64,000 nt of DNA from Megalopta genalis (taxonomy: Eukaryota > Arthropoda > Insecta > Hymenoptera > Halictidae), in contig NC_135015.1 of assembly GCF_051020955.1 (NCBI RefSeq), forward strand, positions 2,615,616 to 2,679,615. Reading direction: 5' to 3'. The position numbers and the translations under genes were made by a program. This document shows, one piece after another, positions 1 to 12,522 of the stretch. Numbering within the stretch: position 1 is the stretch's first letter; every line of letters starts with the position of its first letter. The notes beneath the pieces were generated by a model that was given only the letters and a program-made list of their open reading frames with translations, searched no databases and was not told where the DNA came from.

Positions 1-2184
1 TTGAATCTATTTTTCATGAAATTCTCGTTTACATGCGATTTGTTAGGAAACGACAATTAATTTCTAATGGTTGCTTTTACGGTTGCTGAAACCAGATGAA
101 TGTTAGTGTGAGGAATTTTTTGATAAATTCTTTATTCGGGTGCTGTTACTAAAATATTCGGACATATTGAATACATCGAAAATATTCATGGATAAGATAC
201 ATTTTTTTGCAGCAATTGTCTAAAATTTTTTTTGAAATGTTAGGTTATTTTAAATGTTTCATACATAAAACAGGTATAAGTTTATTCAGTTGTAATTGGT
301 TGAAAGTGACAAAAAGATGTGTTAAAAAAGTTATTATGCAATGACTAAAATACTTCTCTTAATTTTTTGTAGGTAACTTTGTAGGTAACTGATTTTGATT
401 ACCGAGATCTACAAAACGCATTGATTTCCGTTATAATAAATGGTTAATAACTGGTTCATTTAACCTTTTTATTGTTTATCATTCCTGCCAATTCCAATTA
501 AGTCTAATGTTTAAAAAGTTATTCATTGTTAAAAAATGTCCGAATATTTTAATAAGTAACTGTATATTGTACGAAGCTTGAAAAAATTTAAATCCAATTC
601 TGTTATTTTCATAAAATGATACACATTAGTTGCCGTTTAGCTCTCGGTAGTTCTAGTGTTAAATAATTATACTTTGTTGGTTGGTGTTATTTTAACAGAT
701 TGTCCGAGGCTGCTTTTTCGTAAATTAGGAAGAACGAGATTTTGAAAAGCGATATCAGGATCGTAAATATGTCAGCCTTAGTGACAATTATGAGGGTAGC
801 AGCCTTGTCCGGCTGCAAAGGCTCGAAACGTAAATTATTACCAGAAACGTGGTTCCTAACGAATTTCCTGGGAATCCCGGAAATTGTTCGGACCAAGCTA
901 TATAAATACAAAAGACAAATAATGCGGGCTCAGGTATACGAGCGCGCATTTTCTGACGGCGGAGTATTCCCTGGGAATACTCGGGTATTGTCTGCGAAAA
1001 CCCGGGTGCCATAATTCCAAGACGGATATTACCCTTGACAGCGGTAATATTGACGCGTACTGAAATGCGTAAAAACTTGTCATAAAAAGGTTTTAGCAAT
1101 ATCATCGGTAATTTAGTAAAGCAATATTTTTAAGGTAATTGTAAAACATAGAAGTTGGAATGTATTCCTTTGATTAACAACAATATTATAGTAACTAGAA
1201 AAATAAAAATTGTTCAATATATAATAATGTGTTATATTATACATAAAATCAACAGTTTAATTATCAGTAAAAAGTGTTGTGAATTGTAAGTGCCGGGTTC
1301 AGATTGATCGTCGCTACATAACGTTGAAACTCCATTCGTTTATTTACACGAATAATGCTCCCAAAAACTGCTAAACGAATGCTTTCATCTTCGCAAACGA
1401 TTGTAAATATTTCCGCACAGGCACACACGCCACTTTATAATTCAATTTAATTGTCGGCTGCGAACCGTTGAGTGCAATTGTGCTTGCTTTTTAACACGTT
1501 ATAATTGAAGCTAATTTTATTTACCGAATTGTTAATCAGTTTTCATCGTCCGAGTAGAAAGAGCATTCGATTATGGAGATGCAGAGTGTCTGGATTGAAG
1601 AGGAACATCGATATTATTCAAAGCAGAAATTATTTGCATAAAAATTTAATATTTAATCGTAGTAAGTCATTGCATCTTGCAAACGTATTAACACATTAAT
1701 CATAATATGCGATTTTACCTTGCAGATATTAATCTACCTCGAGGAATTGCATATTCCGTGCGTACTGCTTGAATCTTAGATAGCGAAACACATGTCGTCA
1801 TGTGTATGCACTGACACGTGAAAATTGTAGATTGCCAAGCATGTCTACCGTCGACGACACTGTCCCGTGTACACGCGCGTGTAGTTATAAACTTAATTAA
1901 TCCTCTGTATAGAGAAACATAAGCTACACATGTATATGCATGGTTGCAGACGTCTTTAATACAAACCTTAATAACGGAGCGAAATGTTATATAAAGTCTG
2001 ATGGTAGATACAAAATACCTGGTTAGTAACAAAGTGACCTGAGTTTGACTTAATTAAAAAATTCCCATTTTATGGTAAGTAAAAACTTCCGTATACATAT
2101 AACGCGAGGAAATACAGCTATTCAACAAAGTTTCTGAAAGCACGTAGAAGGCACAGTTTTTCGATTTACGTATAATGTATATTG
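1..2184. other. AT-rich non-coding stretch
   Basis: I see no gene here. Open frames at 742-1014 and on the opposite strand are short, overlap each other and match nothing I recognise. The only structured sequence is a repeat end at 566-662, listed separately. The block 720-1060 is less AT-rich than its surroundings but shows no promoter or splice pattern I can defend. Confidence 0.6.
566..662. repeat. End of a TTAA-bounded MITE (copy a)
   Basis: This block resembles 12311-12403 along its whole length: both contain a GTACGAAG-like start, AAATCCAAT, ATAAAAT and a terminus of the form CTCGG(T/C)AGT(T/C)CTAGT followed by TTAA. The inner arms of the palindrome at 19721-19986 carry the same terminus (TGCTCGATAGTTCTAGTA). 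A terminus abutting TTAA is typical of piggyBac-type elements, but no transposase is present and I did not find the other end. Confidence 0.4.
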
Positions 2185-2192
2185 ATCACAAT

Positions 2193-2493
2193 TAGACTGC
2201 GGATTTTGTATGCAAAATTTTCAAAAATTGCAGAAAACAGAAGCTAAATAGGAATTTCGTTCTGTAACATTTACCGAGCCAATTAAAATGACCGATTTCA
2301 CATTTTTCCTTTAAATGTTTTTCGAATTGAAAATCGAAATGATTGAATAAATTTTTTAATTCATTGTAATAAAAATGGTGAAAAGTCTAGATAAACTTAG
2401 TCTTGTCATCGTTATGATAATCACTATACTCACTTTTTACTGTTTGTGTTTTGCCACATTTTCATAAAAAAAATTCATAAAATTCGCATTCTA
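2193..2493. mobile_element. hAT-like MITE, copy 1 (301 bp)
   Basis: It starts TAGACTGCGGATTTT and ends with the inverted form ATAAAATTCGCATTCTA. The eight bases on each side are ATCACAAT (2185-2192) and GTCACAAT (2494-2501), a 7-of-8 target duplication. Eight-base duplications with TAG...CTA ends are the mark of hAT elements. No transposase is encoded, so it would have moved in trans. It is about 100 bases longer than most copies because of internal sequence not shared with them. Confidence 0.75.
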
Positions 2494-2501
2494 GTCACAA
2501 T

Positions 2502-5500
2502 ATCATTAAAACTACGTCAAACATGAAATCAGTGTGCTTTCAAGAAATATACAGAATACATAAAAATATTCTGTGGTCCCTTCTCGGCAAGATAATCGCT
2601 TAGATAGAAATCCTTGATAAAGAAGGTCGAGCCGAAGAGGATTTTCCTCTTGTAAAAACAAATCTAACCCAAGGTTACAATACTAACAAGTCCAAGGATT
2701 TTTCTACTATCAATATTGTCGGATACACTCTTGGTCCCTATATTATTCTTATATTTTTAGTATCGTTTGTATATATATTCTTCTGTAACACAAAAATAAA
2801 CCAAACCATCCGAGCATATGAAATATATCGAAATCACGAGAACGTGTCCACTTTGAAGATATAAGCAAGGCTTGTATTTAGTTGTTTAACTGTAAACTTT
2901 TATAAACATAAGTTTTTTAGTGAACTTTTAACTTCTGAACTTTTATGTTAACATTCAAATTCTCTTGTAAATGTTCAATCTTAACAGTTGTTTTGTATAT
3001 ATTTTGATTAATATAAATTCTGAAGAAGGAACATTTATTTCTAAACAGATATTTTCAAGTAAAAGCAACTTAGCATTATTATTTAAGGAACGGGGATCAA
3101 GACAAATATAGATGGGTAAGCGAATCTTGATTTTATGTGCTTATTTTATTGTACGTTTAGATTGAATGGCAAATTGGATAAAATAAATAATTATGTAAGT
3201 ATTTTAACTTTTTCAAAGCAGAATAACTCTGTTACTGTCTAACTAGAACTTTTTATCATTCCCGAAAAAATAATAATTTTCTATATATGCATAAATATAT
3301 GGAATGAAAGTTTCAGTGGATTTATAACTGTTTTCTTAGAACAGAAAGGTTAGAGCCAAAAAATAGCTGTTACATCAAAAGCAATCGAAAATTTTAACAG
3401 TTTCGCTCAAACCCTGTGTAGGGGCGACTGTCAAACTTGTTCAGCTAGGCTGTCATAGTAACTAGTAGATGCGTATATTTATACACCTGCGAGGCAATGC
3501 ATTATGCAAAGCTTGACGCATTGAAAATTGTCGAGCTCGGTTAATAAGTGATCCCTTTCGAGGTAGTTATTCAAGCAGTGCGTCGGACAACACAATTTTG
3601 TCGTAGCTAGCCTGATAAAGAAACAGCCGAGTTTATGCAAAAAATACATATACGCGTAAGCATAAGAGGTAAACTCGGGTAGAAGCTATGCATATAAACA
3701 TGAGATGCATTTTACGGGCAGAGACATCACCATATACAGTATTACGGTGACGATGCACGGACCCGTGATGCGTATTTGTAAACCTGCGCGGGTGCATCGG
3801 TTCCATTTACCGTTTCACTTATCAAAGAAATATCGATAAAGCGATTTTTATTGTGGCCGACGATTCTACGAAACTGAATAAATAACGGGAACGTGAAAAA
3901 CCTATTAGGGGATGTTGTTTTTACCAGACCTATCACTCGTATACGATCATATGCAGTAGAACTTCGACAACTTGAATCGAAACGATAACCTCTCTACCAG
4001 ACTCGAAACAAAACTTCCTCAACGCTTCGATTGTTAACAAAGTAAAAAATATCATAAAATTAAATTATTTTATTGTATCAAATTAAAATTGAAAAGTTAA
4101 ATTTTACGATATCAATTACTTTGTCAATACTTTTACGTTTTGCGAATCCTAGTAAAGTTAAGAACATATTACAGTTTAGCGTAAAAATTAATTTCCAATT
4201 CTGAACAAATATTATTACGTATGGGTGACACTAACTTTTGACTAGTTTTCATCTGCATTATCTTCCACACAATTAATTTTGACAATTTTTATTTTACATT
4301 TATGACAAAAATTAATGGATTGAATACAGAAGAATTGAAGAGTTCGAACAATGTAAAAATGTTGCACTATTGTCAACTGTAACCAATGCAGTGTTACTAC
4401 GATATAGTCGATTTTGTGAACGAAATGTATAAACACAGTTGAAACAATTACATTGTCATGCTCCTTTTGTTTTCATTTAGATGGCAAGTGCCATCCAAAG
4501 TGTAAACGTATACAAAAATTGAAGAACATTGTCGTCTTCTCTTTAATGTATTAAAACGATTAAAAGGAGAACTACATTTTTATTTAATTTTCGTTTCGTA
4601 GAATTGTGTTCGAAAATTTTATTTTCCATAAAGATCTGCCAACTACCAACAAGTTTAGCATCCACCAATTCACCTAATAAAACACTCATAGCATGAATGC
4701 CCATTTGCGGTTTCTAATAACACGAACAGTTGGTCAGCAATCGTTCGGTGGCCGCGAATAGGATCGTTTACCTTCTGCTACGGAAACATTTGAGTTCGGT
4801 ACGGACATGTTCCTATCGTAATTGTAACAGCAGAACGACTGCTATCGTTCATTAAAACATCGACTTGTTTCACGTGCAGAAAGCGACTCGTGTTACAGAG
4901 AAATCCGAGACCCAGAACTTTCAACCTGACGTCGTCGGACGTCTGTGCCCCGTTGACGAAACTAAGAGACTAAAGAAGATGGATGAACGAGCAACGGAGA
5001 AAGGTAGAACCGGAAAATACGTGTACGCGTGGTTGCACGCGGCTTACAGCTGACGCCCTCCACACTCCAGAAATTTGTATGACCTTTGTCTTCATTCACT
5101 ACGATCGAAGCTAATCGTTCCGCTTTGAGAGCAGAACTGCCACGTTTGTGGTCTACAACGTGCAGTGGTCGAAAGTCTCCAGAACAAACTCGTTTTGTAG
5201 GGTAACGTCGTTCTAAAAAGTCTTTGCGGCTGCATTGAAATATATCGTTTGTATATTACTAATATTTTACTAATATATATTATGAGTATAACTTTAAAAC
5301 AACAATTTACTGTTAGAAATAACTGCAGTATATGGCATTTAGGAATCATTTTCAAAGTTTTATCGTATAGATATTATATATCGTATTATATATATATATA
5401 AACGTATATATATATATATATATAAACGTATATATATTATTCAATGCAAAAAGACGTGCCACAGGGTAACAAAAAGAATCAGTGACTACAAATTTTTTTA

Positions 5501-8347
5501 TTCTAAAAGCAAAGCTGGAAACGTTACTCATGATGACTACATTGTAAATATTCGTTCAAATTAAAAATTACTTGAATCTTCTAGTCTTTACACATATTGT
5601 TATAAAAATTAATATTCACAGGTTAGTCGGAGTGTTTCCTCGAATCCAATTTACTTACTTATTGATATAATAGTCGAATAAAATTCTATACTTGTCCCGC
5701 CGTTTTACTAATTCTTTTATCATGCTAACAGCAAATAATGCATTCGTCTCGAAGTCTGAACCAGTTTCGAACATTTGTTTTTACTTCTTTGTCCGGCGCA
5801 TTGGTGAAACTTGTTCGTCTACTTTAGAACGGATCAACCTACTCATAAAAATTAGCATAATTTATAGAGCTTATATCACTTAAGCATCCGGGAGTACATT
5901 TCAGATAGCATTTTGCCCCTTGAAACCGGGGAATACTGCACGCTCGTGTCGAGTATATTTACATACGATGCTGGAACGTGTGGTGAAGATTATTAAAATA
6001 CGTTTATCATTATTAGGGGAACATAAGATTCCAAGATGAATGTTGTAAAACCATTTCATTGGATAAGTTCCTTCTTATCTACCGGCACAGCTCCTTGTTC
6101 CGTGTAATTATTGAAATGCAATCGCGTGACCATTCGCCAGCAGCAGCGGAAGAACATGCGACACACGTGAAAATGGTGACCTCCTGTTTAAATACCTACG
6201 GTAAATATTTTTATCTTCCCGTATACACACCGACTGACATTCGCTTCGAATTGAAAAGCTTGAAAATTTAACCAAATTGCGCGATCAACTTTGCTGGTGT
6301 GAACATTTCCAAACATTTGACAGTTCAATTAGTTCGCATTTTAACCACTGACGCAGTTTCGCTCGCTCGCACTTGCACCGCTTGTTATTAATTTGCTTTT
6401 TGCATTGCCGAACGCCGTTTTATTCTATTAACTAATTACAATAATTGTGTCCCGGTGAATTTATCCTGTCGCGAGCTTCTTTTGTTGTATGCTCGTTTGT
6501 GTCGGTTTATCATTTCCGAGTTAGGAAATAATACGTGTAAGTTATTACTTTGTACACGTGCGCCGGTGTATATAAAACGAAAACGCAAACAATAAAGAAG
6601 TTTGATTTTAGACGTTGAAATTTCTTTTATACAAATTAATTGGCCATTATTATAAAAACACAGAAGTTCCGTTGAAACGATTGAGGCATGAAAGAAATGA
6701 GTAGTAAATAGATATTATACTAGAAGAAGATAGTTTGTATTTGGTACAATGCTGTGAGTACATATTCAGTGCTGGGAAAAGAAGCATGAGAAATTATAAA
6801 GTATAATAGCGAGACGTAACTACACAGCACTGCTTCAGGAATGAAGTCTAAACGTTGAAACAAATTGAAACTGTTCCACAAGGATGGGTCGTGGATATTT
6901 GGGATTAAAAGAACTGGAAACACAACATGGAAACTGCAAACCTGGACTCGTTAAAATTTGGTTTGTTAAACCACTCTCATTGTTTCGGAGTACAAGTGGA
7001 TTTTCCATGATACTACTACATTTCTAAATCGTTATATGTACAGGTAGAAAATACTGTTATTTTTTATCAGATCGCAAACATCGTAAATCACTGATATATC
7101 ACATAAAAATTTGATGAATATGTATCAGTACTAGCGTAAACAGAATATATTGCGAAAAATTTGCATTTCAAAGTAATATATTTCTACATTTTCATTTTCC
7201 TGATTATGTACATATATAGATGTAATTGTGTAACTTGTTCTGTTCAACCGATGATTAATCGCGTAGCACGCGTTCGTTATCTTTGATCATTTTAAGAAGG
7301 TCACATTCGTTTTGTTATACAAAAAAGAAAAACGAAAGAAAGAACCGTAAGTGAAGTTGCACCGCAAGAGATAGACACAATTAATGTTAACAACGTGTAT
7401 ACCAGAAACTGAAACCAAACCACTATTGTGCAATTAAGATTATAATTAAGATAATAAAATTGCTGTCTTGTTAGATACTCGCGTACCGTCGGATTAGTAC
7501 CAGATTACAATTACAGGTACACTAAATACTAGACAACTGCTTCAATTAAGACTATGCACATGCTATTCGCACGACGCGAAACTGGTTCTTATAATTAGCC
7601 TCGATTGATTGAAATTATGTCGTCCAGTTATTTTCACTGTATTAAGTTATAAAACACGGCATTAACGATGTGAAGACAAGAAATACATTGAAATTAGATA
7701 ACCGTGAAAATCAAATACATATCCGAATATTCCAACTGTGTTTATGGCTAATGATCTACTGAATGTTTTAAATTCCACTCTGAAAAATGTGATCATTTAA
7801 ACGTGACAGCATAATTGAACACTTCGTTGCTCTGTCGGTCACCATTCTTTTTTTTTTTTTTATAAAACTCCATAATTAAGTTTGATTGGAATCTATTTTA
7901 AGTAAGTCAAACTTTGTTGGGATCTACAAGCTGTAAGGAGGTTAGAAGAGCAATTGCTGTAATAAATCTGATCTTCTCTACTTTTACAGTGTACTTTCTT
8001 CATAAGATATAAAGTAATCTGTCAAATTAAAGCGGAGGACTTTCTAATTGTTATACTATATACTATGACTTTACTGACACGATTAGTTTCATGTACGAGA
8101 TCGTAAATGTCACAAATGTGCGACACTGGTAACGAACGTGTTGAATATGTTATCGGATCGTTATCAAACAAGTTATTCCATGTTCGCCTTAACACGTTCA
8201 CCAAAGCTTTGATTAAGATCTGCAAAATGCAAGAAGGCTGGTAGAGTACTAAATATCATACATCTTAACTTTCCACCCCAATGCTTCTTCCATTAACACT
8301 ATCTTCACCAAACTTTTGTATATATCTATTTCTATCAAATTAATTTT
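2502..8347. other. AT-rich non-coding stretch with simple repeats
   Basis: No gene is supported. Contents: a TA tract interrupted by AACG (5375-5438), a run of 14 T (7848-7861), and about 4030-4160, which resembles 23830-23945 (shared motifs ATCAATTAC, TTTTGCG/TTTTGCA, TAGTAAA/TTAATAAA) and is probably an old copy of the same dispersed repeat. The open frames of 60-105 codons are scattered over both strands without splice signals or recognisable sequence. Confidence 0.55.
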
Positions 8348-8355
8348 ATAATTAT

Positions 8356-8485
8356 TAGACTCCGGATTTTATGGATTCATAGCAAAAATGGATAAATAAA
8401 ATAGAGAACACTAAAGACAAAAGAAGAATTTTTGTTTAATATTAAAGATGATGACAATTTTTATTTTGCGTAATGATCTGCAGTA
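8356..8485. mobile_element. hAT-like MITE, copy 2 (130 bp, shortened)
   Basis: The left end TAGACTCCGGATTTTATG matches the family terminus. The right end, TATTTTGCGTAATGATCTGCAGTA, is a decayed version of the usual GCATAAAATCCGCAGTCTA. Flanks ATAATTAT (8348-8355) and ATAATCTT (8486-8493) agree at 6 of 8 bases. It is shorter than the usual 190-210 bases, so it has an internal deletion. The decayed right end makes this less certain than the copy at 11615. Confidence 0.55.
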
Positions 8486-8529
8486 ATAATCTTTATAATC
8501 CAGAAGTCGATTGAGAGAAAACGATTGAA

Positions 8530-8890
8530 CATAAAGAATTGTAACTTTAGATGCCTTTGGTAATCATGTTATTGAATTTGAATCTTAAAAGGTGTCTTTT
8601 GACGCTATTGGTAAAAATAGCGTAAAATTGTAATTTTTAAAGTTGTCTTTTCATGACTTTCGTAAAAATAGAATGAAATTAAAATTTTTAAAGTTGTCTT
8701 TGGACCTTTTTTTTATAAAAATCGTGCTTAGTTAAAATTTTGAAACACGTGTTCGCACTTCTTCGGTAAAAATAGTGTTAGAAAAAAAATTTTTAAAGGT
8801 GTCTTCCGTCGCATTCGGTGAAAATAATGAAAACTTCAAATTCAAAAACATGTGTTTGGACGTCTTTGGTGAAAACGTTCGAAGCAGTGA
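8530..8890. repeat. Degenerate minisatellite, about seven 51-53-base units
   Basis: Units begin AAAGGTGTC or AAAGTTGTC, contain GGTAAAAATAG-like sequence in the middle and end in a run of A and T. Unit starts fall near 8588, 8639, 8690, 8743, 8795 and 8845, with a worn unit before them, which gives spacings of 51, 51, 53, 52 and 50. The units have diverged considerably, so the array is old. It lies directly before a GC-rich block. Read in reverse it is partly open, but unit length is not consistently a multiple of three and no protein repeat is conserved. Confidence 0.65.
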
Positions 8891-9910
8891 AAAAGCATAG
8901 AACACGTTCGAAGTAGTTGTGTCGGCAGTGGAAGTGTGAAACGTTCTCGAAAATCGAAATACAGTTTCCACCGACAAAAAATGGTTAGGTGATGGTTGCG
9001 GGAATGGTCGGTAAGGCGAGAAACGGAAAAGAAGACGAAAGAACGAGGCAGGTAAACCAGTTTCTTGTTGCTCGCGAGAGAGCATCGGGTCTGGGCTGTG
9101 GTCCTTCGGCGTCTACCCTCGGTTCAGGGATTCCCATGGCTCAGTCGAGCCTCTATCCCTGTGGCACGTCTAACGGTCTTCTATTGTCCAGGCCAGGACC
9201 CCAATAGCGATCAGGAGGGGCCTCAAGGCCCGCCGTCAGCGGTGTTCTCTCGGCCCTGCCAATCGGGGGATCGGGGCCCCGGCTGCCTCCTTGAAAAACC
9301 CCGAGGAGCCTTCCTCGAGTCGTTGCCTTCTCTCCTCTCCCTCTCTCTCTCTTTCCTCTCTCGTCTCTCTCCTCTTCTCCCCACTCTTCTCTGCTCTCGT
9401 CTCTGTGACAAACTGCGGCCCAATGCAACGTGAAAGAGGGAAACGCGATCTCACGATCTCGCGATTCATCGCCACAGGGAGTCAATGAGATTCGATGGGG
9501 GAATTAAACTAATGGTTACCATTGTCGGGTTTCGTCGCGCGGAGAATTTGTGTTTTCGAGTGTCGCGAAGGGGATCGGGGCTCACCGCGAAATCTATCTT
9601 CGGATATCGGAGGGTTGCCACGTTACTAATTGCGCTTTCCGTGGATCTTGAAAAATGCTCGTCCATATGATATTTCGGTTCGACCCCGACTGTCGCGTCG
9701 CGGTCGACGACAGGGTTGCTCAAGCAAATTGTTGCGAAGGATGACGATCCCTACCTGTCCCCTGGCGACAAAAGGATATTTATTGGTGACACTGCTCGGA
9801 CCTTCGACTGTGGAACAATAGACAGCTTTTTCCTGTCCCTTTTCACAAAACAGGCGAGCTATGGGCAAAATTCTGGTATCTGGTATTTTGGCTTTTCGTG
9901 TTCTTGTTGA
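8891..9910. other. GC- and CpG-rich block, no assignable gene
   Basis: This block stands out sharply from the AT-rich surroundings. It holds palindromic GC-rich strings near 9216-9230 and 9268-9282 and a CT-rich tract at 9331-9395. Several frames stay open on both strands (for example 9065-9433 + and 9153-9485 -), but they overlap one another in the CT tract and encode low-complexity peptides, so they are not evidence of coding. It could be a CpG-rich promoter, a non-coding exon or an enhancer. Confidence 0.35.
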
Positions 9911-10980
9911 GAAACTGCTGGAACGTATCTAAGAAAACTCAATATTTAAACTCTGGAATTTAACACTTGAACGGTGGACGTTTTTGACAAAAATGCAACC
10001 GAGTATGCTGAGGAATATTTATAATTTTATTTAACAACTTTTTCAACATATTTCTTGAGGTACTGTGTATAATTATTCTCATAAATACTAGGGTATAGTG
10101 CAAGGATTAAAATACGCAGGTACATTTCGTTTTTGAAAAAATTCTGTTAGTGTTTAGAATAGTGGAGTATAATTAATTTTATATTTATCGAATAAGACAT
10201 ATTACATTTTTTTATTAATAAATAAATAAAAGAAAATAATACAAAAATGTAATATGTCGTATTCGATAAAAATAAAGTTAATTATGCCCGAAAATAAACC
10301 AAAAGGATAGAAATTGGCCACCCCACAGAAACCTGTTCCATTGCATTACCTGCAGAATTTTCACCTGTGAAATTTGTAATTCTTATCGTGAAGAATTGTT
10401 ATGAAAGTGTTATTGCGGAACAGATATTCTAGAATTTATATATGTGTAATAAAACTTCTACGAAAATAAGTTATTTTAAAACGCTGATTGAAAAATGTTT
10501 TACGATATGAATAGAATTACTAATGAAAAAAAAACATGAAAATTGTAATTATAAGTACATTCTTTTTTACGACTCGAACAAAAATATTTAAATATTTCAT
10601 TATATAATATATAGGTCTTCCTGTAATTTGTCTAAGGGCCGCGCGTAAATTAATGTTATCTTTTGCATTTTCTTCATCTGATTCATCAGTTTTAACTTGT
10701 TGCTTTTTGTTGGCAATGATAGCTCAATACCAGAAGTGCGTTGTGAATTTGAAGACACTTAAATATTTAAAGTCAATGAGATGTATAAATGAGGGGAAGA
10801 AAATTCGAAAGTTAAATTTGTTTCTGTTCCTGTTACAGCGGAATTTTTATTTTTACATTTTACAAATTTTTATTTTGAGAATTTCATTTTATGTATTCTC
10901 ATTGAATCTTAAAGACAAGAACTCTTTTGAAAAATAATTCCATAAGTACTGTCATAAGTAGAACCTAGTAATATTAATAC
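9911..10980. other. AT-rich non-coding stretch
   Basis: Nothing beyond the hairpin at 10169-10285 can be supported. The 94-codon frame at 10653-10937 is rich in F, L, I and K, as expected from AT-rich DNA read by chance. Confidence 0.55.
10169..10285. repeat. Foldback repeat, about 43-base arms
   Basis: The left arm 10169-10212 (containing TCGAATAAGACATATTACAT) and the right arm 10243-10285 (ATGTAATATGTCGTATTCGA) are near-perfect reverse complements around a 30-base AT-rich loop. This is the form of a small palindromic MITE. I could not define a target duplication. Confidence 0.6.
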
Positions 10981-11606
10981 TTGATCCCATCTTTAGCTGA
11001 GACCTGCTTCCACGAGGTTCGCAAAGACGAAATTGGCAAATGCCGTAAAACGTCGGTAGAAAAGAAGCTGCGGCGATGCCCATTATCAGAATCGGCGAGT
11101 GATTTTTACCGAAGCCCGACTCGCAGATCGATGGGCTGGCGTTTCGCAACGTTTCAAGAGTATACCCGTCTAAGGACTCCAGTTCGGAATCGAGGATCGA
11201 GCCTCGAAAGGGGAGTCGCCGGTCTTCGCTGGCCAACGAGTGGTATGTAACCAGCGTGGTCAAACAAACAGCAACCGGCACGGCAAAGATGCATTGTAGA
11301 GAAACGACGGGAGTCGGTGTATGAGCGACAAGCAAGAAACACGGGGGATAAGAGAACTGGGAAGAAAGGACGAGTAAAGAAACGTCCGCGGATGACTGGA
11401 AAGAAACGAAAGGGAACGACGAGACACGGTGACCGGTGATTATCGACGCAACGAATATCCAAAGTGGGGTAAGGAACACTGCCGGGAGACCGGTAGAAGG
11501 AACGGAGAGAGAAAAGGGATCGACGAGAACGCAGGGTGCGAGCAAAAGAGACGGGAAGAGTTGCGAAGAGGAAACGCGGTCTCATTAGTTAGCGCGATCA
11601 AGATGG
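10981..11606. other. Purine-rich, GC-rich block
   Basis: The + strand is strongly purine-rich from about 11280 to 11590. That skew removes stop codons from the opposite strand and explains why two frames on the - strand are open at once (197 and 143 codons). Neither predicted protein has a recognisable domain. It may be a regulatory island or non-coding exon. Confidence 0.35.
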
Positions 11607-11614
11607 CTGATAAA

Positions 11615-11807
11615 TAGACTGCGGATTTTTATGCAAAATAAAAATTGTATAGATTTGTAATAAGAATCAGGAGTCGCTTAGGAACTCTTTCCCCTCTTTA
11701 ATGATTAGAGTAGGTTAAAAGCAATGTACCGTTACTCTTTAATTCTTTTTTCTCTTTAAAATTACAAATAACCAATTTTGTAGCAATTGCATAAAATCCG
11801 CGGTCTA
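11615..11807. mobile_element. hAT-like MITE, copy 3 (193 bp, intact ends)
   Basis: This is one of the two best-preserved short copies. It starts TAGACTGCGGATTTTTATGC and ends GCATAAAATCCGCGGTCTA, so the termini are inverted repeats of about 19 bases. It is flanked by exact 8-bp duplications, CTGATAAA at 11607-11614 and 11808-11815. The interior has no open frame of note. It is a good reference for the family. Confidence 0.85.
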
Positions 11808-11815
11808 CTGATAAA

Positions 11816-12482
11816 TCAGAAATTTATGTAGACAATTGTCTTTCAGTATTGGGAAAATACTACCCCAAACTTTGGTTAGCGATGATATTGTTCTTCTGAG
11901 TTCTAGGAACTTCTGATCGAATTTTTGGAAAAGTGTCCTCGGTGAACAAATATTTCAAAATCTGTATAATGTAAGTTTCATGGGCGATGGTTATTTAAAA
12001 TGACAAGCAAGTTATTTTAGAATAACAAAAAAGTTGCTTTGGAATGACAAGCAAGTTATTTTAGAATCTTTGTTAAAAAAGGGTCCCTCAAGGCGACAAG
12101 CTTTGATCTTTGAATTTCTATGCACAATACTAAACTTGAAATTGATCTATAACAGATTTTATTTATGAAAATTACAATCTGTACTATCGGTAATTACTCG
12201 TTAGCTATTCTCGTCGTTAGAAGATCTGCCACTTCTTTTACAGTTATTAAAATTATGAATACGTTTCTATTAGAGATTTAATGAAAAACTTCTTTGTTCA
12301 AGTAGATATTGTGATCGTACGAAGTTAGAGTAAATCCAATCTTGTTATTATTATAAAATAACATATATTAGTTGTGTTTAGAACTCGGCAGTCCTAGTTT
12401 TAAGTGATAGTTATTAAAAAGATCCAGAAGGAACCAAGTGCATCACAAATATTCGTGTCTGGCGTTCTTGTAACGTCGTTGT

Positions 12483-12522
<40 letters not shown>

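Noticed and set aside
8588..8890. CRISPR-like regular spacing
   Set aside because: The units are contiguous diverged repeats without unique spacers, in a eukaryotic context.
10952..11585. Open frames of 197 and 143 codons on the - strand
   Set aside because: The + strand is purine-rich here, which removes stop codons from the opposite strand in more than one register at once. Neither product is recognisable.
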